Shown here: positions 1 to 11,266 of the stretch, in pieces
How the letters are laid out: each line of letters begins with the position of its first letter
Position numbering within the stretch: the stretch's first letter is position 1
Source of the DNA: Cavenderia fasciculata
Taxonomy: Eukaryota > Evosea > Eumycetozoa > Acytosteliales > Cavenderiaceae
Assembly (NCBI RefSeq): GCF_000203815.1
Contig: NW_004457729.1
Span: 3,162,674 to 3,226,673, forward strand
DNA length: 64,000 nt
Reading direction: 5' to 3'
The notes under the pieces: generated by a model
What the model saw: the letters and a program-made list of their open reading frames with translations, nothing else
Databases searched by the model: none
Told to the model about the DNA's origin: nothing
Program-made: the position numbers and the translations under genes

Positions 1-2
1 TC

Positions 3-143
3 CTGATAGGATACACATTCACCAACAACCCTGGTATAATTGTTTTTTTTGGTTCCAAACAATTATCCACTTTCATTGCACAACCATTCCCCACTACCTC
101 AAACTCAACCAATAATAAATTAGTTAATTTTAATTCAAAATGA
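3..143 (+). CDS. Possible 3' end of a gene that starts left of the window
   Basis: An open frame runs from the left edge to a TGA at 141-143 and gives 46 residues. It contains a Gly/Phe-rich stretch (IIVFFGSKQL) and a Ser/Thr/Asn-rich tail. Codon use is less AT-rich than the spacer that follows, which suggests coding sequence. I do not recognise the family. It could be the last exon of a larger plus-strand gene, or chance. Confidence 0.35.
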   Translation: MIGYTFTNNPGIIVFFGSKQLSTFIAQPFPTTSNSTNNKLVNFNSK

Positions 144-606
144 ATCCTGTAATGATGATGGTTTAAATAAATAAGTAAATTGATTTCTCTATTTTGCCTC
201 TTTCATTTATTCATCTCTTCAATTATTCTTAATTTGCCTACCAAAGCCTTTTTACTACAACCTTCAGTTCTATTCCCGTGTAAATACTTTTCAATGTCAA
301 TGAAACCATGACTACAAGCCACATCCATTGATGCTTACATGTCTTCCCAGTCGAGTTTTAGACTTTGATAGAGTCTTTATCATCTTTATTCCAGAGATGC
401 TCTTGTGAAGTTGCAAAGTGTGATTAGCTTTCACTTGGGTACTCTTTTTCTGATTTACAAGTCACCAATAAACAAATGAGATCCATATTATCATCGATCA
501 TATTGACTATCATCAATAGAATATTTGATATTCTAGATTTAAATCTTTTGGTTGTTTATTTGTAAATCTCGTCTTGTTCTATTCTATGATTCTATTATTA
601 TTTATT
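144..606. other. Spacer between convergent gene ends
   Basis: AT-rich sequence between the possible plus-strand gene tail and the 3' end of the minus-strand eIF2B epsilon gene. It should hold the 3' UTRs and polyadenylation signals of both. I see no further gene. Confidence 0.5.
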
Positions 607-3019
607 TTAATCATCACTTTCATCACCACTTGATTCTTCTTCGGATTCTGATTCTTCCTCTTCTTCCTCTTCTTCCTCTTCCTCGTCATCATCTTCTTCG
701 TCCTCTTCTTCATCGTCAGATTCTTCTTCAGCATCTCTTAACCAAGTTAAGAAATCTGCACATAATGAAAGATATTCTTTACTTTCTTCATCGTCATCTC
801 CATCCAATTCATCTGCCCAACTGAGGATAGCTTCTTCGGCCAAAACCTCCTTGTCATGGAGTGAATGTAAAACGTATTTGAACAATGGTTTGATGACATC
901 GTCTTCATCGCAAAGATCCTGAATCTTGAAAATAAAATCGACATGTACATCTTGATCTTCAGAGAGGAATTTCTGAAGGACAGCAGCCAAATGGGCAATT
1001 CTAGACTTGAGAGCGACTACATGTTCATTGAGTGACATGGTTGATCTGTTTGGTACATTGAGTACGGCACGCAAAACAGCGGCAGAAGTGTCAAGGAAAT
1101 CACGATCAAAAGCAAACTTGAGACTGTTAACTTCGAGTGAGATATTGTCAGTGTTGTGCTTCTCGGAAATACCTCTACGAACAGTGGAAGCCACTTCACG
1201 ATAGAATTTGGCGTGGTCAGTCTCTGGATCCTTCTTTCCTCCAATGGGTGGTTTGTCGACGCTGCTGTCAGAGTCAGTGTCGGTGTCCCCTTGGTTATCG
1301 TCCGACGAGTCATTGTCGGTTTGTACTGGGTTGCCGGCAGCATCGACGGCATTGTTGCGTGGAACGAGCTCGTTGAATGGGCCGTTTGCAAGTGTCCAGC
1401 GACGTCCCTTTCCGCCCATACCAAGTGTGGTCATTACCTCGGTTGGCTCGCCATCATAGTCGTCGTCGTCGTCGGCACCTGGCTGTTGCATGGTGATCTT
1501 GGTGAATGGCTCAATGAATGCATTCTCACCAATCACAACGCCAAACGACACGATCGATCCCTCGGATACGGTAGCGTTGGCCTTGATGACGGCACGCTCG
1601 CAGATGATCGACTTTGTGACAGTGGCATTGTCTTCAATGACAACACCATCCCACAAGTAGGCGCCGTGGATCTTTACATTGTTGCCAATCTTGACGTTAC
1701 GTCCAATGATGCTGTGTGACACGACGGTTCCATCGCCAATCTCAGTGTCCTTTCCAATGACGGTCTCCTCACCAACGACGCAATCGTGAAAGATCACCTT
1801 TCTCTCCTTGTAAATCATCTGTCGCGATAACGTATATGTTGTGTTGCACATGAAATTGTTGTCGGGCACCATTGGGAATGTCCATCTGTGAATGATATCT
1901 TTGCTCACCGAATGATAGGTACGCAAGTCCTTTACTCTTGCTGCATACTCTCCTTGCAATACATAGGTAGACATCTTATAATCCAAAATCTCAGATGCCA
2001 TAATCTGATGAATGAAATCTTTTCTAATATCTCCAAAATCAAAATTATCACTAAATAATGCCAATACCTAGGTTAACCAGACACAAATATATAAGTAAAA
2101 TGATAAGATTGTTGTGATTATGAGTGTTATTACATACCTCTGGTGAACAAATATCAATATGACAATCAATTAAATCATAACGAAGCTGAATGGATGGATT
2201 CTTGGTAAATAATTCACTTGGCAATCTAATGTTCTTCTTCTTTGGTGAGTTTTCATAATGTACCAATTGAGCAGTATCTCTATTGAATCCAACTACAATG
2301 TCATCTTGTTTGGATCTAGTACGATGACTTGGTGATGCTTGTTTGAATACCATTGTCATCAGTACACTCTTATCTTTTTCTCTTCTTTCCCTATATATAT
2401 ATATAATTTTAGAATGAATCAAGTGTGTGAGTTGATACATGTTTGTAAGTTGATCGGATAATAAATATCATACTTGTGTACTTTGAGTGCATTTGAAATA
2501 TTCATATTTGAAACAACGTCACCAGAGATGAGGACAAAGTCTGATTGGATAATATTGTAAGAGTAGATGTTACGAAGTGCGTCACCGGTAGACTTGCTAT
2601 TCTTGTCAATGACAGCTTCGACCTTGACACCCGGTAACTTTGACCATCTCGAAGTCTCTATATATTTCTTGATTTGATCGGCATGTGCACAACAGAGTAC
2701 AAAGATTTGTTGTACACCTCCACTTGCAAGTAACTCTAATGTATAATCCAAAAGTGGGATATTGACTAATGGTAATAATGTCTAGATCAAATTGAATAGA
2801 TAATAATATAACATAGATAGTTGTGTGAGTAAGTGTCCTCCTCTTCTTGTTGTTCGTCTATCCTTCATATATCGTCACACATACTCTTGGTCTTTCTAAA
2901 GTAATAGGAGAGAATCTTCTATCAAAACTATCACCAAGAACGATACCTTGGAGGACCTCTTCTCTTTGTTCGTTTGATCCTTTCTTTTGTTCTTTCTTTT
3001 TTGTATCTTCTTTTGCCAT
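607..3019 (-). CDS. eif2b5: Translation initiation factor eIF2B subunit epsilon
   Basis: Catalytic subunit of the eIF2B guanine-nucleotide exchange factor, which reloads eIF2 with GTP in the cytoplasm and is a control point in the integrated stress response. Four exons (2885-3019, 2474-2781, 2138-2390, 607-2067) join in frame to 718 residues, close to the usual length of about 710-720. The N-terminal nucleotidyltransferase-like domain starts LQGIVLGDSFDRRF. Near the start of exon 4 is a DNFDF segment matching the conserved NF region of epsilon subunits. Left-handed beta-helix hexapeptide repeats (VIGKDTEIGDGTVV and similar) lie near residues 315-405. A C-terminal W2/HEAT domain is followed by an unusually long Asp/Glu tail. 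The start ATG was chosen because the conserved N-terminus follows closely. Its promoter is shared with the divergent chaperonin-like gene. Confidence 0.95.
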
Positions 3020-3274
3020 TCTCTTATCTATCCTGTATAGATACAATCGTATATATATAAATATAAATATGTAAATGATCAGACACCGAAGTAGTACAGA
3101 ATAATGAACAGAGATTTGATAGGCCGACACACGGCAATCTTCACCAATTGCGAAATTTTGAAGTATGAGTAAAGTTTTTCCAAAGACACCAAAGTATACA
3201 TTTCTTCTCTCTCTTTCAAAAAACACATATATACCATATATACTCATTGATTGATAGACTTGTATATATGACAT
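3020..3274. promoter_or_regulatory. Shared upstream region of eif2b5 and the chaperonin-like gene
   Basis: 255 bp separate the two divergent start codons, so both promoters must lie here or overlap the genes. It is mostly AT-rich with TATATA-like stretches next to each start. No specific factor site was recognised. Confidence 0.5.
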
Positions 3275-4577
3275 ATGGAAGGAGTGGTCATTGATGGCAT
3301 ATATAGAACAGATGTCATTCTTACGGCACTTTCAACACTAGCCTCCATTATTCGACCATGTTTGGGTCCATATGGTAACTACCAAATGCTAACGACTACT
3401 AGTAGTAGCAGTAGTAGTAATAAGGGTAATCTTGATGGAGAACAACAACACCAACAACAACAACAATTCACAGTTAAACTATCAAACAAAGCTGCTGAAA
3501 TTTTAAAGGTATGTAATGCACTTGAACTTGAAGACAAAACAAGAGGATGATGACTAATTGAATGATCTTATGTTTAGTTGGTTAACCTAGAACACCCAGT
3601 TACAAATATTATAAAGAGAGCTGTACATTCGTTAGAGTATACGAGTTATGATGGTAGTTCATCATTGGTGATATTGATTGAGCAGGCAATGAGAGAGTTG
3701 TATGCTATCCCTCATAGTCAACTCCATCCCATCTCGATTGTATATGCAATGCAATCAATGTATGGTAGTGTCATTTCAGACACTATTTCATCACTCAAGA
3801 AACCGTTGGTCAAGCTTGCCAATGACCAAACATTCGAGACAATGACCAAACAAGAGATATTGGATACTGTATTGGATATTGACGTTAGTCTACTTTACAA
3901 CAGCATCTATTCTTCGATTCATACAAAGTTAAAGGATCAAGATCAGTGTCTTGAAATAGCCACACTATGCAAAGAAACTGTCGTAAAGTTATACCCAATA
4001 TCACAAACACCTCCAATAACAGTATCATACATTATGAAGAATCGGTTGGTATTACAAGACCAAGTTATCATCAACCCCATCATTTCATTAAATCCTCTAA
4101 ACAAAACAGAATTGATTAATAATGGTTGGTTATTGGAATATGATAGTGGTGATCGTAGCAGCAGTAGTGGGAGTACAAGAATAATAGGTGACCAAAAGTT
4201 ATTAAATGCAAAGTTTATAATGGTAACTGATTTTATTGGAGTGGAAGATGATAATCAACAAATTCAAGGTCAAGATCAACAAGATCAACAACAACAGGAA
4301 GCAACAAAACTTTCATATACTTCAACATCTGAAAGACATTTATTGGTTGAGCGTGAAAAGGAACTAATAAGAAAAAAGGTTAAATGTTTGGTTGATTTAA
4401 ATGTTGATGCTATTCTAGCAAGTACTCCAATCGATCAATCTACACTAGACATGATACAAGATCAATATCCAAATACATTAATATTTCAAAATATCCCTCG
4501 CCAAACTTTAAATGTTATTTCAAGATCTTCTGGAATTAAATTAATTACTTCTATATCCCAATTGGAACAACAACTTC

Positions 4578-4624
<47 letters not shown>

Positions 4625-5565
4625 ACAAACAATCAAAATACAACTACAACTACAACTACAAATCCATTTATTGGTATTATTGATACAATACAATTAACAA
4701 AAGGACAATCAGAAGTAAAATATAAAGCAAGGTTTCAAGGATTGAAAGAATGTAAATATACAATGGTTAGTGCTATTATTTGTGCAACTAGTTCATATGT
4801 CATACAACAAAAGGTTGGATCCTTTATAACTGGTATGGGTGTTGCTAAGTGTTGTTTTGAAGACCTCTATGTCTTGCCTGGTGCATGTGCAGTCGAATTA
4901 AAATTAATGGATCGATTCAAATCGATTTCAGAGAGTAATGATGCCGATGAGGCTGAAAAGATAACTGCTGGTGTATTATATAAAAGTATTCATGCTTTGC
5001 CATCTACCATCCTCGTTAATAGTTCACTCAATACAACTGCTCCCATCTCATCGTTTTTTAAAACCAAGTCAGCAACAGGTTTAAACCTTGGAATCAATAA
5101 TGGTCGAACCATTGATAAACAACAACCACATCTCTTGGATCCAATGGAAAATGGTATCATAGATGGATACAGAGGTAAACTTCAAATGTATAAAAGTTTT
5201 ATAGATACTATTTGTCTGTTCCTTAAAATAGATCAAATCATTTATCCTCCATCAAAAAATATTCAACCAAAACAACCAAAACAACAACGATTGCAACAAC
5301 AAAAGAAAAGAGAACATATTGAATTTCAATCACCCTCGTTCAACTTGGAATCATCAAGACAAAAACAAATGGAAATTACAAAGAAAAAGAATGAATTATT
5401 TTATAAAGATGTAAGTATTTTCTAAATGTACAGAATACTAAGTATTAGGTTGATTCGCTTATGGATTGAAATTAACATTTTCCATTTCCAATTTGTTTGT
5501 AGGAAGAAATCCAAAGAAGAAAAAAAATCGACCAAATAATGCAACAAGAAGAAGAAGATGGCTAA
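3275..5565 (+). CDS. Divergent group II chaperonin (CCT/TCP-1-like) protein, MKKS/BBS-type candidate
   Basis: Exons 3275-3508, 3578-5410 and 5503-5565 give 709 residues, longer than CCT subunits (about 540). The CCT architecture is visible. LGPYGNYQML (residues 30-39) stands where CCTs have LGPKGMDKML. LEHPVTNIIK and YDGSSS (102-107) stand where CCTs have the NxxPxAK-like segment and the ATP-hydrolysis motif GDGTT. An apical region ends near GLKECKYTMV, and VLPGACAVELKL matches the VVPGGGAVE motif. Insertions in the apical part include a Gln run of about 20 residues, and the C-terminus is basic and Gln/Lys-rich. The altered nucleotide motifs suggest weak or lost ATPase activity, as in the BBS chaperonin-like group. 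The BBS-type assignment is inference; a diverged CCT paralogue is the alternative. The start is the first ATG and lies 255 bp from eif2b5. Confidence 0.7.
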
Positions 5566-5950
5566 AAAATAAATAATCCTACTATTGTATATATATATGT
5601 GTGTTGTCGTCTTTACAATTCCAAAAGAAAGTTTATAATTATTAATTATTACTTGATGATGATGATGATTTTTAAAAAAAATTGATTTATAGGAGGAGTA
5701 GATGGTATGTGTATGTGTATGTGTTTGTTTGAAGAAGAGAGAGTTATTCTATTCATTATTATTATTATGTATCGTCGTTGTTGTTATTCTATAAATTTTT
5801 GGTTGTTCAATTCTATTTCTCTCTCTCTTTAATAAATATGATTATTATTATTATTGATTATTCTGTCGCAAATGTTAAACTTCTTTTCAGTATTATTAAT
5901 ATTATTATTATTATATCTAATGTGTGTTATCCAAATTGTTATTATTATGA
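5566..5950. other. Spacer between convergent genes
   Basis: AT-rich sequence with short tandem ATT/ATG runs and TATATA between the 3' ends of the chaperonin-like gene and yipf6. Nothing else is recognised. Confidence 0.5.
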
Positions 5951-6903
5951 TTATTGAACAACAACCAACCAAGCAATAACTAAATAGAATAAAAGTACTG
6001 GATAAACAGCCAAAAGTCGTCTAGTTGGTGGGACAGAGTTTGCCAAGAAACCATATGATGCCCACGTTGACCAAGCCCAACAGACACCGACTATAGGTAC
6101 CTTGATTAGAATATGTAATGAATGAATACGATTAATGATCCAAATGATAAATGATGATATCGTAAGTGGGAATACACAATAACCTAAAACACAAACTGAC
6201 TGGAATAATGATCTATAATAATAATAATAATGAAACAAAGTCAATATCCAAAATTAGTCTCTAATTTCTAACTATATATGATGATAATCGTGTCATTCAT
6301 ACAAACTGCCACCCAACAACTGAGCATTGATTGTAACGAAACCAGCTCCACACCAAACTACAACAAACACCAAAGCAAAAGTAATAGCTCTTTGATTATC
6401 TTGTGCCGATGTACTCAACATGCTATACCAAAGAAAAAAGAAAGTTAGACAATGAAAGATTGATAGATAAGCTGACTCGTCGACAGTCATCGATTAATAA
6501 CAATATATATATATATATATAATATACATACATTGCCATGCATAAACATAATAATAATGGTCCCCATAAATCCCCTATTTGAAATAGATTGATTGTTAAT
6601 CAACTTGTTGAAAACACTCACTGCTTGTTGCTAACCATGGTTGATGGTTCTTTTTCACTGACTACTTACAATCTCTTAAAACAGCAACTGCATTACCTCG
6701 AGGTAATATAACATGATATAATTTATAACCAACTGTCTTTATATCTCTCCACTATATACATATGTATTTGATTGATTGATGATCATTGTTAGTTGTCTGG
6801 TGGTAGATCTACAACCATATGTCTCTCTATAACATACAATAGTCTGCCATACTGGCTCATCTAATGTGCTAACAAAACCACCTTCTTGTGATTGTATATC
6901 CAT
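5951..6903 (-). CDS. yipf6: Yip1-domain membrane protein, YIPF6-like
   Basis: Golgi/ER membrane protein of the Yip1 family, which works with Rab GTPases in vesicle traffic. Five exons (6838-6903, 6670-6751, 6532-6574, 6303-6422, 5951-6212) join in frame to 190 residues. The N-terminus carries TLDEPVWQTI followed by WRDIKTVGYKLYHVILPR, matching the YIPF6 cytosolic segment. DLWGPLLLC opens the membrane region. About five hydrophobic segments follow, with LLGG, FQSVCVLGYC and RRLLAVYPVLLFY as the clearest signatures. It is shorter than human YIPF6 (236 residues), mainly at the N-terminus. The start ATG is the only one shortly before the conserved motif. One exon is only 43 nt long, so automated gene models could miss it. 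Confidence 0.9.
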
Positions 6904-7674
6904 TCTCTCTTGTTGTATTTCTCTCTCTCTTTCTATATAAATATGTGTAAATGTACAAATAATTACAATTTCAGACACAATATATATAAAATTAAAAAAA
7001 AAAAAAAAGAAGAACAATATAATTATTTTTAAAAATTCCTACTTTTCTAAGGAAACCCAAATATGGTTGTGTAATATATATATATTAAATTAACTTTTAA
7101 TCAAGAGAGAGAATATTTCAAGGTTGCCAGTACTTGTTCAGATCAATTCTAAAACCAATAGAATTCACTAATGCAGTCAGTCGATTGACTATTTTGAGAT
7201 AAGATACGGTCGATTGATTGATGTATGAGCCAAATAAACTAATCTGTATATCATAACCCAATCAGAATGATGATCAAACTTGTGCACAATCGATGATAGA
7301 TTGAGATAATATAATAATACAAGTAGACTTCTACAAAAAATAATTAGACAGGTAGACCAAAAATTTACGGGTCTCCTCATCCACACCCATTTTTCAAAAG
7401 AAAAGAAATTTTTTTATTTTGTTTTTTTTCAAATATCTTGAGTGTGGCTGAGCTGATCATCAAATCTTTCCCTTTTGGCTTTTATATTATCATCCTTCCT
7501 CTCCTCTATTAAAAGTGTTGTATTAGTATTTATTTAAATTGTAAAGAAGGAGACATCATTCACCTGTATAATAACGAGCAACGCGACGAGAACACGATAG
7601 ACAGATATATATTATATTATCCTCTCGCCAACCAACCAACCAACACATAAACAAATAATAATAATTAAAAAAGA
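6904..7674. promoter_or_regulatory. Upstream region between divergent yipf6 and arcB
   Basis: 771 bp between two divergent starts. It includes a run of about 15 A at 6992-7008, several TATATA stretches and a CT/GA-rich segment. The last 110 bp before arcB hold ACCAACCAACCAACCAACAC and an A-rich leader typical of strongly expressed dictyostelid genes. No gene is seen. Confidence 0.4.
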
Positions 7675-8553
7675 ATGATTCTTCTCGAGACAGCCAACAA
7701 GATTTTATACGAAGAGGTGATTGCCCACTTTGGCGGCGACCATCGTACATTGAGCACATTTGCCGACTTTGACGGTGTCAAGTTCAACACACGTTCGAGC
7801 GATGACAAGCAACAGTTGTTTGTGTCCATCTCGTTCAAGGGCTCCCAAGACCTGCTCAAGAACGGTGGTGCCACCTACCTCAAGGCCGTCTACGGCGCCA
7901 TGTTGCAAGCCAAGCCCGAGCAAGGCTACGACATCACGTTGGTGGTCGACGCCAACGCCTCGGGCGACAAGGAACAGCTCGCCAACAAGGTCGCCAACCT
8001 CAAGCGTAACTTGATGGCCGCCCCCTTCCTCATGGTGTTCGAGGCCATGGAGGCCAAGAAGCCCCTCCCCGAGACCATCACCATCGACTACCGTACCGAC
8101 GAGTCGTTCTACATCAAGCCACAAGGCGACAATGTCACCGTCATCTTTGACATCCACTTCAAGGACGCCGATGATGTCATCCTCTCCAAGATCTTCCTCC
8201 AAGCCTTTGTCGATGTACGTAAGACCATGACCAGCGTGCCATCCGTCACATTCTCCCAAAAGGACCCACCACTTGAGCTCAAGGGTGTAAAGGGTGTCCG
8301 TGCTGGCGTCGCCCACGGCTTTGTCTCCATCACCCTCTTCCCTCTCCACCTCAAGAGAGCTCAAGAGACCGCTGACCTCATCCAAACCTTTAGAGATTAT
8401 CTCCACTACCACATCAAGTGCTCCAAGGGTTACATGCACACCTCTATGAGAAACCGTGTCGACTCCCTCATCCAAGTCCTCAACCGTGCCAAGCCAGAAC
8501 CAGTCAACACTGTCAAGCGTACTTTCAAGGGAAAATTCTTCAAGCAATCCTAA
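7675..8553 (+). CDS. arcB: Arp2/3 complex subunit 2 (p34-Arc/ArpC2)
   Basis: Single-exon gene of 292 residues, the normal ArpC2 length. ArpC2 and ArpC4 form the structural core of the Arp2/3 complex, which nucleates branched actin at the leading edge and on endocytic structures. The sequence is colinear with ArpC2: MILLETANKIL at the start, DFDGVKFN, a central IDYRTDESFYIKP, VFDIHFKDADDVILSKIFLQ, and the C-terminal long helix with FRDYLHYHIKCSKGYMHTSM. Codon use is strongly biased to C-ending codons compared with its neighbours, as expected for an abundant protein, and the leader is A-rich. A 303-codon open frame on the opposite strand is a by-product of this bias. Confidence 0.97.
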   Translation: MILLETANKILYEEVIAHFGGDHRTLSTFADFDGVKFNTRSSDDKQQLFVSISFKGSQDLLKNGGATYLKAVYGAMLQAKPEQGYDITLVVDANASGDKEQLANKVANLKRNLMAAPFLMVFEAMEAKKPLPETITIDYRTDESFYIKPQGDNVTVIFDIHFKDADDVILSKIFLQAFVDVRKTMTSVPSVTFSQKDPPLELKGVKGVRAGVAHGFVSITLFPLHLKRAQETADLIQTFRDYLHYHIKCSKGYMHTSMRNRVDSLIQVLNRAKPEPVNTVKRTFKGKFFKQS

Positions 8554-9051
8554 ATCAAAATTTAAATTATTCAACAAACAAACAATCAACAAACAAACAA
8601 CAAACTTTACAAACAACCCTACCTACTACCTTTACCCAAATTTCTATTTATTTATATAAAGTGAATTAATTTATAAATATACTTTAAATAATAATGATGT
8701 GTACAATTAAAATCATGGTTTTTGGATTATGATTTTTATTAAATATAATATAATATAATAATAAACAAAAATATTTGAAAACATAAATATATATAAATAT
8801 ATATATCATCATGTCTCTCTCTATCTTTATCTCTATCTAGATAGATGTAATATTATATGAAATAATATTATTTGTAAAACAGTGTGTTTGTTTACACAAT
8901 TGGTATTGGTGGTGGGTATGAATATGAATCAATTGATATGTATATGTTTATAATCCAATCAACTGAATTCAGTATCTATTCCATTTAATATTTAACTCTT
9001 TTTGTTTAATTAAACTTTTGTATCGTCTCATCGAAATTTCGGGCTAAAGTA
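8554..9051. other. arcB 3' region and upstream region of the dehydratase gene
   Basis: AT-rich sequence. The arcB 3' UTR starts with repeated CAAACAAA units, followed by TATATA and TCTCTATCT runs, a small AATATTAT inverted repeat near 8850-8870, and the leader of the next gene. No gene is seen. Confidence 0.4.
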
Positions 9052-9118
9052 ATGACTTTTTCAAAAGCATCAGCGATCATCCTTGTTTTAATCATTTGTT
9101 TAAGTTCATTTATAACAG
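9049..9118 (+). promoter_or_regulatory. Candidate alternative 5' intron of the dehydratase gene
   Basis: GTAATG at 9049 and TTTATAACAG ending at 9118 bound a T-rich 70-nt segment of the usual dictyostelid intron size. Removing it deletes the upstream ATG (9052) and the signal-peptide-like codons and places the 9127 ATG just after the junction. Retaining it would encode an N-terminally extended protein. Confidence 0.4.
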
Positions 9119-9548
9119 CATCAGAAATGGCAGTTCCAGTTAAATTAACAGCAGAAGAGAGACCAGCTTTATTAGCTACCATCCCACAATGGGCTATGGT
9201 CGAAGGAGGAAGAGACGCTATCAAGAGAACTTACCTCTTTGCTGATTTCAATCAAGCTTTCAGTTTTATGACTCGTGTTGCTTTGGTTGCTGAACAAGTA
9301 AGTCTAGTCTATATATATTCATAATACTCTAATCAATAGTTATCAATGAATATACATATACACAAACTAACACAATCTTTTAATCAATCAATCAATCAAT
9401 CTTCAAGATGGCTCATCACCCAGAATGGTTCAATGTATACAACAGAGTCGAGATTACTCTTGCTACTCATGATTGCAATGGTTTGTCAATGAATGATATT
9501 AATTTGGCAAAGACAATGGATACCTTTTTCGGTCAATACAAACTATAA
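9052..9548 (+). CDS. pcbd: Pterin-4a-carbinolamine dehydratase (PCD/DCoH)
   Basis: Dehydrates 4a-hydroxytetrahydrobiopterin so that the cofactor of aromatic amino acid hydroxylases can be recycled. Starting at the ATG at 9127, exons 9127-9297 and 9408-9548 give 103 residues, the classical PCD length. They begin [15 protein letters not shown], contain [17 protein letters not shown], and carry the catalytic [10 protein letters not shown] motif and the C-terminal [12 protein letters not shown]. The reading frame also extends upstream without a stop to an ATG at 9052. This adds 25 residues that look like a signal peptide ([15 protein letters not shown], then TAS). The same stretch can be read as a 5' UTR intron (GTAATG at 9049 to AACAG at 9118), which would leave only the 9127 start. 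I prefer 9127 for the main product. Confidence 0.9.
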
Positions 9549-10555
9549 ACTATAAACTCTGTTGGTATTATAGTTATTTTTCTTTTTCTTTTTTTTGTTA
9601 ACAAAGCAGAACTAATAAACAATAACATTTATTATTAAATGTTTGTTGTCTATTAATTCATTATTTATTCTTTTTTTTTAGGATCTACAAAATATTATTA
9701 TTTTACTAGTTACATATATATATTACGGTACACAGTTTGTGGTATGTGCTAGTTTTTTTCTAATCTATATATTCCACAATGAATTCATTATACATGAGGA
9801 AGAGGAGGAAAGATTGGTTCAAATGGGCACCAAAAATTAAATTAATTAATTAATTGGTTGGATTTAAATCTACCTGATCACGATCCTAATCTTGTCTGTG
9901 TGTGTGAATCATTCTATTATTATAGAAATTTAAAACTAATGGTTGTAATACTAATATATTTACAATCTATATTACATTATTCCGAGAATAGCATCTTTCC
10001 ATTTGGTTTGGTTAAAGGTTCCAGAATTAAGGTTAAAAATTGTACCCATTGAAATATTTTCGGAATATCACTAAATAATAATATTAATTAGTATTTGTTT
10101 TGGGGAGTTATATATATATTTATGTATTTAATACTTACAAGGATCTTACAGAGATCGATCGATATAACAATATTTAAATTAATAATCAATTCAAAACAGA
10201 AATATTGGTGATTGGTTTGGATATTATAATCATAATATTACGGCTCGCATTAAGCTATGCACTTTTGGAATGGTTGTTTCTTTTGTTTTTTTTTTGTTGC
10301 TTCTTGTAGATGTTGTTTTTTTTAAAATATATAAAAGTTGGAGGGGGATGGATGGGAGGGATTTCCAATGGAAATGAAAGATCATTCCATGGAGATTGGT
10401 GTATATAGGTATATTTAATTTCCCTTGAATAGAGATATAAAGGTGATTGATTATACAGTGTGAAGGTAGGTATATGGATATATGATGGATATATGATGGA
10501 TGTACAGATAAATTATTTTACTATTATTATTATTGTGTTGGTTGATGATATCTTT
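9549..10555. other. Spacer between convergent genes
   Basis: 1 kb of AT-rich sequence between the dehydratase and the zinc-ribbon gene. It contains an ATTAATTAATTAATT run near 9840, a GATCGATCGATAT palindrome near 10155, and several G-rich patches (GGAGGGGGATGGATGGGAGGG near 10339). Short open frames here have no coding character. Confidence 0.4.
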
Positions 10556-11266
10556 TTAATGGATTATTGTATGTGGGAATCTAGGTTCACTGTTGGATGG
10601 ACCACCGCCACCACCTCTTGCCATATTTTGATTTGGACCATGATGTATCATTCCACTGAGATACATCCCACTTGGGACTGTACTCGGAGTGTGGAGTGAC
10701 ATTGATAATGATGGTAGGGTAATCTTGGATTGCAAGGTGGATGAAAGCGATGGAAGTTGGTGAATGTCACTGGCCAGAGGATAGGGTGTGTCGTATGGTC
10801 CCCCATACGAGGTTGGCATATATGTGCATGGCAGAGGTGCAGACACTGCAGAAGAGGAGCAAATCGATGATCCACCAGGTTGATATTGTTTGAATACAAG
10901 GTGTGGATTATGGTGTTTCAATGCACATTTCGTATGCAAAAACAATTTACAACACCTGCATACTCCTGTGGTACGGGTGTCTTTGGTATCTTGTTTTTCA
11001 TTCCTACATACATGACAATATCCTTTGAAATTATCATTGAAATGTACCAAATCCGATGATGCTCCCCTGTATGCATAATCTAGTTGGTTCTTTTCAAATG
11101 CTTCCTTTTTCTCTTCCCTTTTTAATTTACTAAACGATATTAAATCGCATTGGTAAAAATGTGATTTTGAATCATCTATAACAACAATAATAATAATAGG
11201 GTTGAATAAGTATAATCAAATAAATAAGAATATAACGTAATAAAATAAATATTTACCATTAGTCAT
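10556..11266 (-). CDS. Small Cys/His zinc-ribbon protein, function unknown
   Basis: Exon 1 is only 10 nt (11257-11266, ATG ACT AAT G) and exon 2 is 10556-11175. Together they give 209 residues. Residues of about 60-100 hold a Cys/His cluster, GYCHVC then CRCCKLFLHTKCALKHH, with C-x2-C, C-x2-C, C and HH spacing. This resembles the Cys-rich ribbon that ends piggyBac-type transposases, although no transposase core precedes it. The C-terminal half is Pro/Ser/Gly-rich with a run of five Gly. A domesticated transposase tail or an independent zinc ribbon are both possible. The N-terminal Lys/Glu-rich part is unrecognised. The gene lies convergent to the dehydratase, with the long srfA upstream region behind its start. 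Confidence 0.6.

Noticed and set aside
7705-8616. 303-codon open frame on the minus strand opposite arcB
   Set aside because: Mirror of the biased arcB codons, made mainly of Val, Gly, Leu and Glu, with no motifs. arcB itself is unambiguous.
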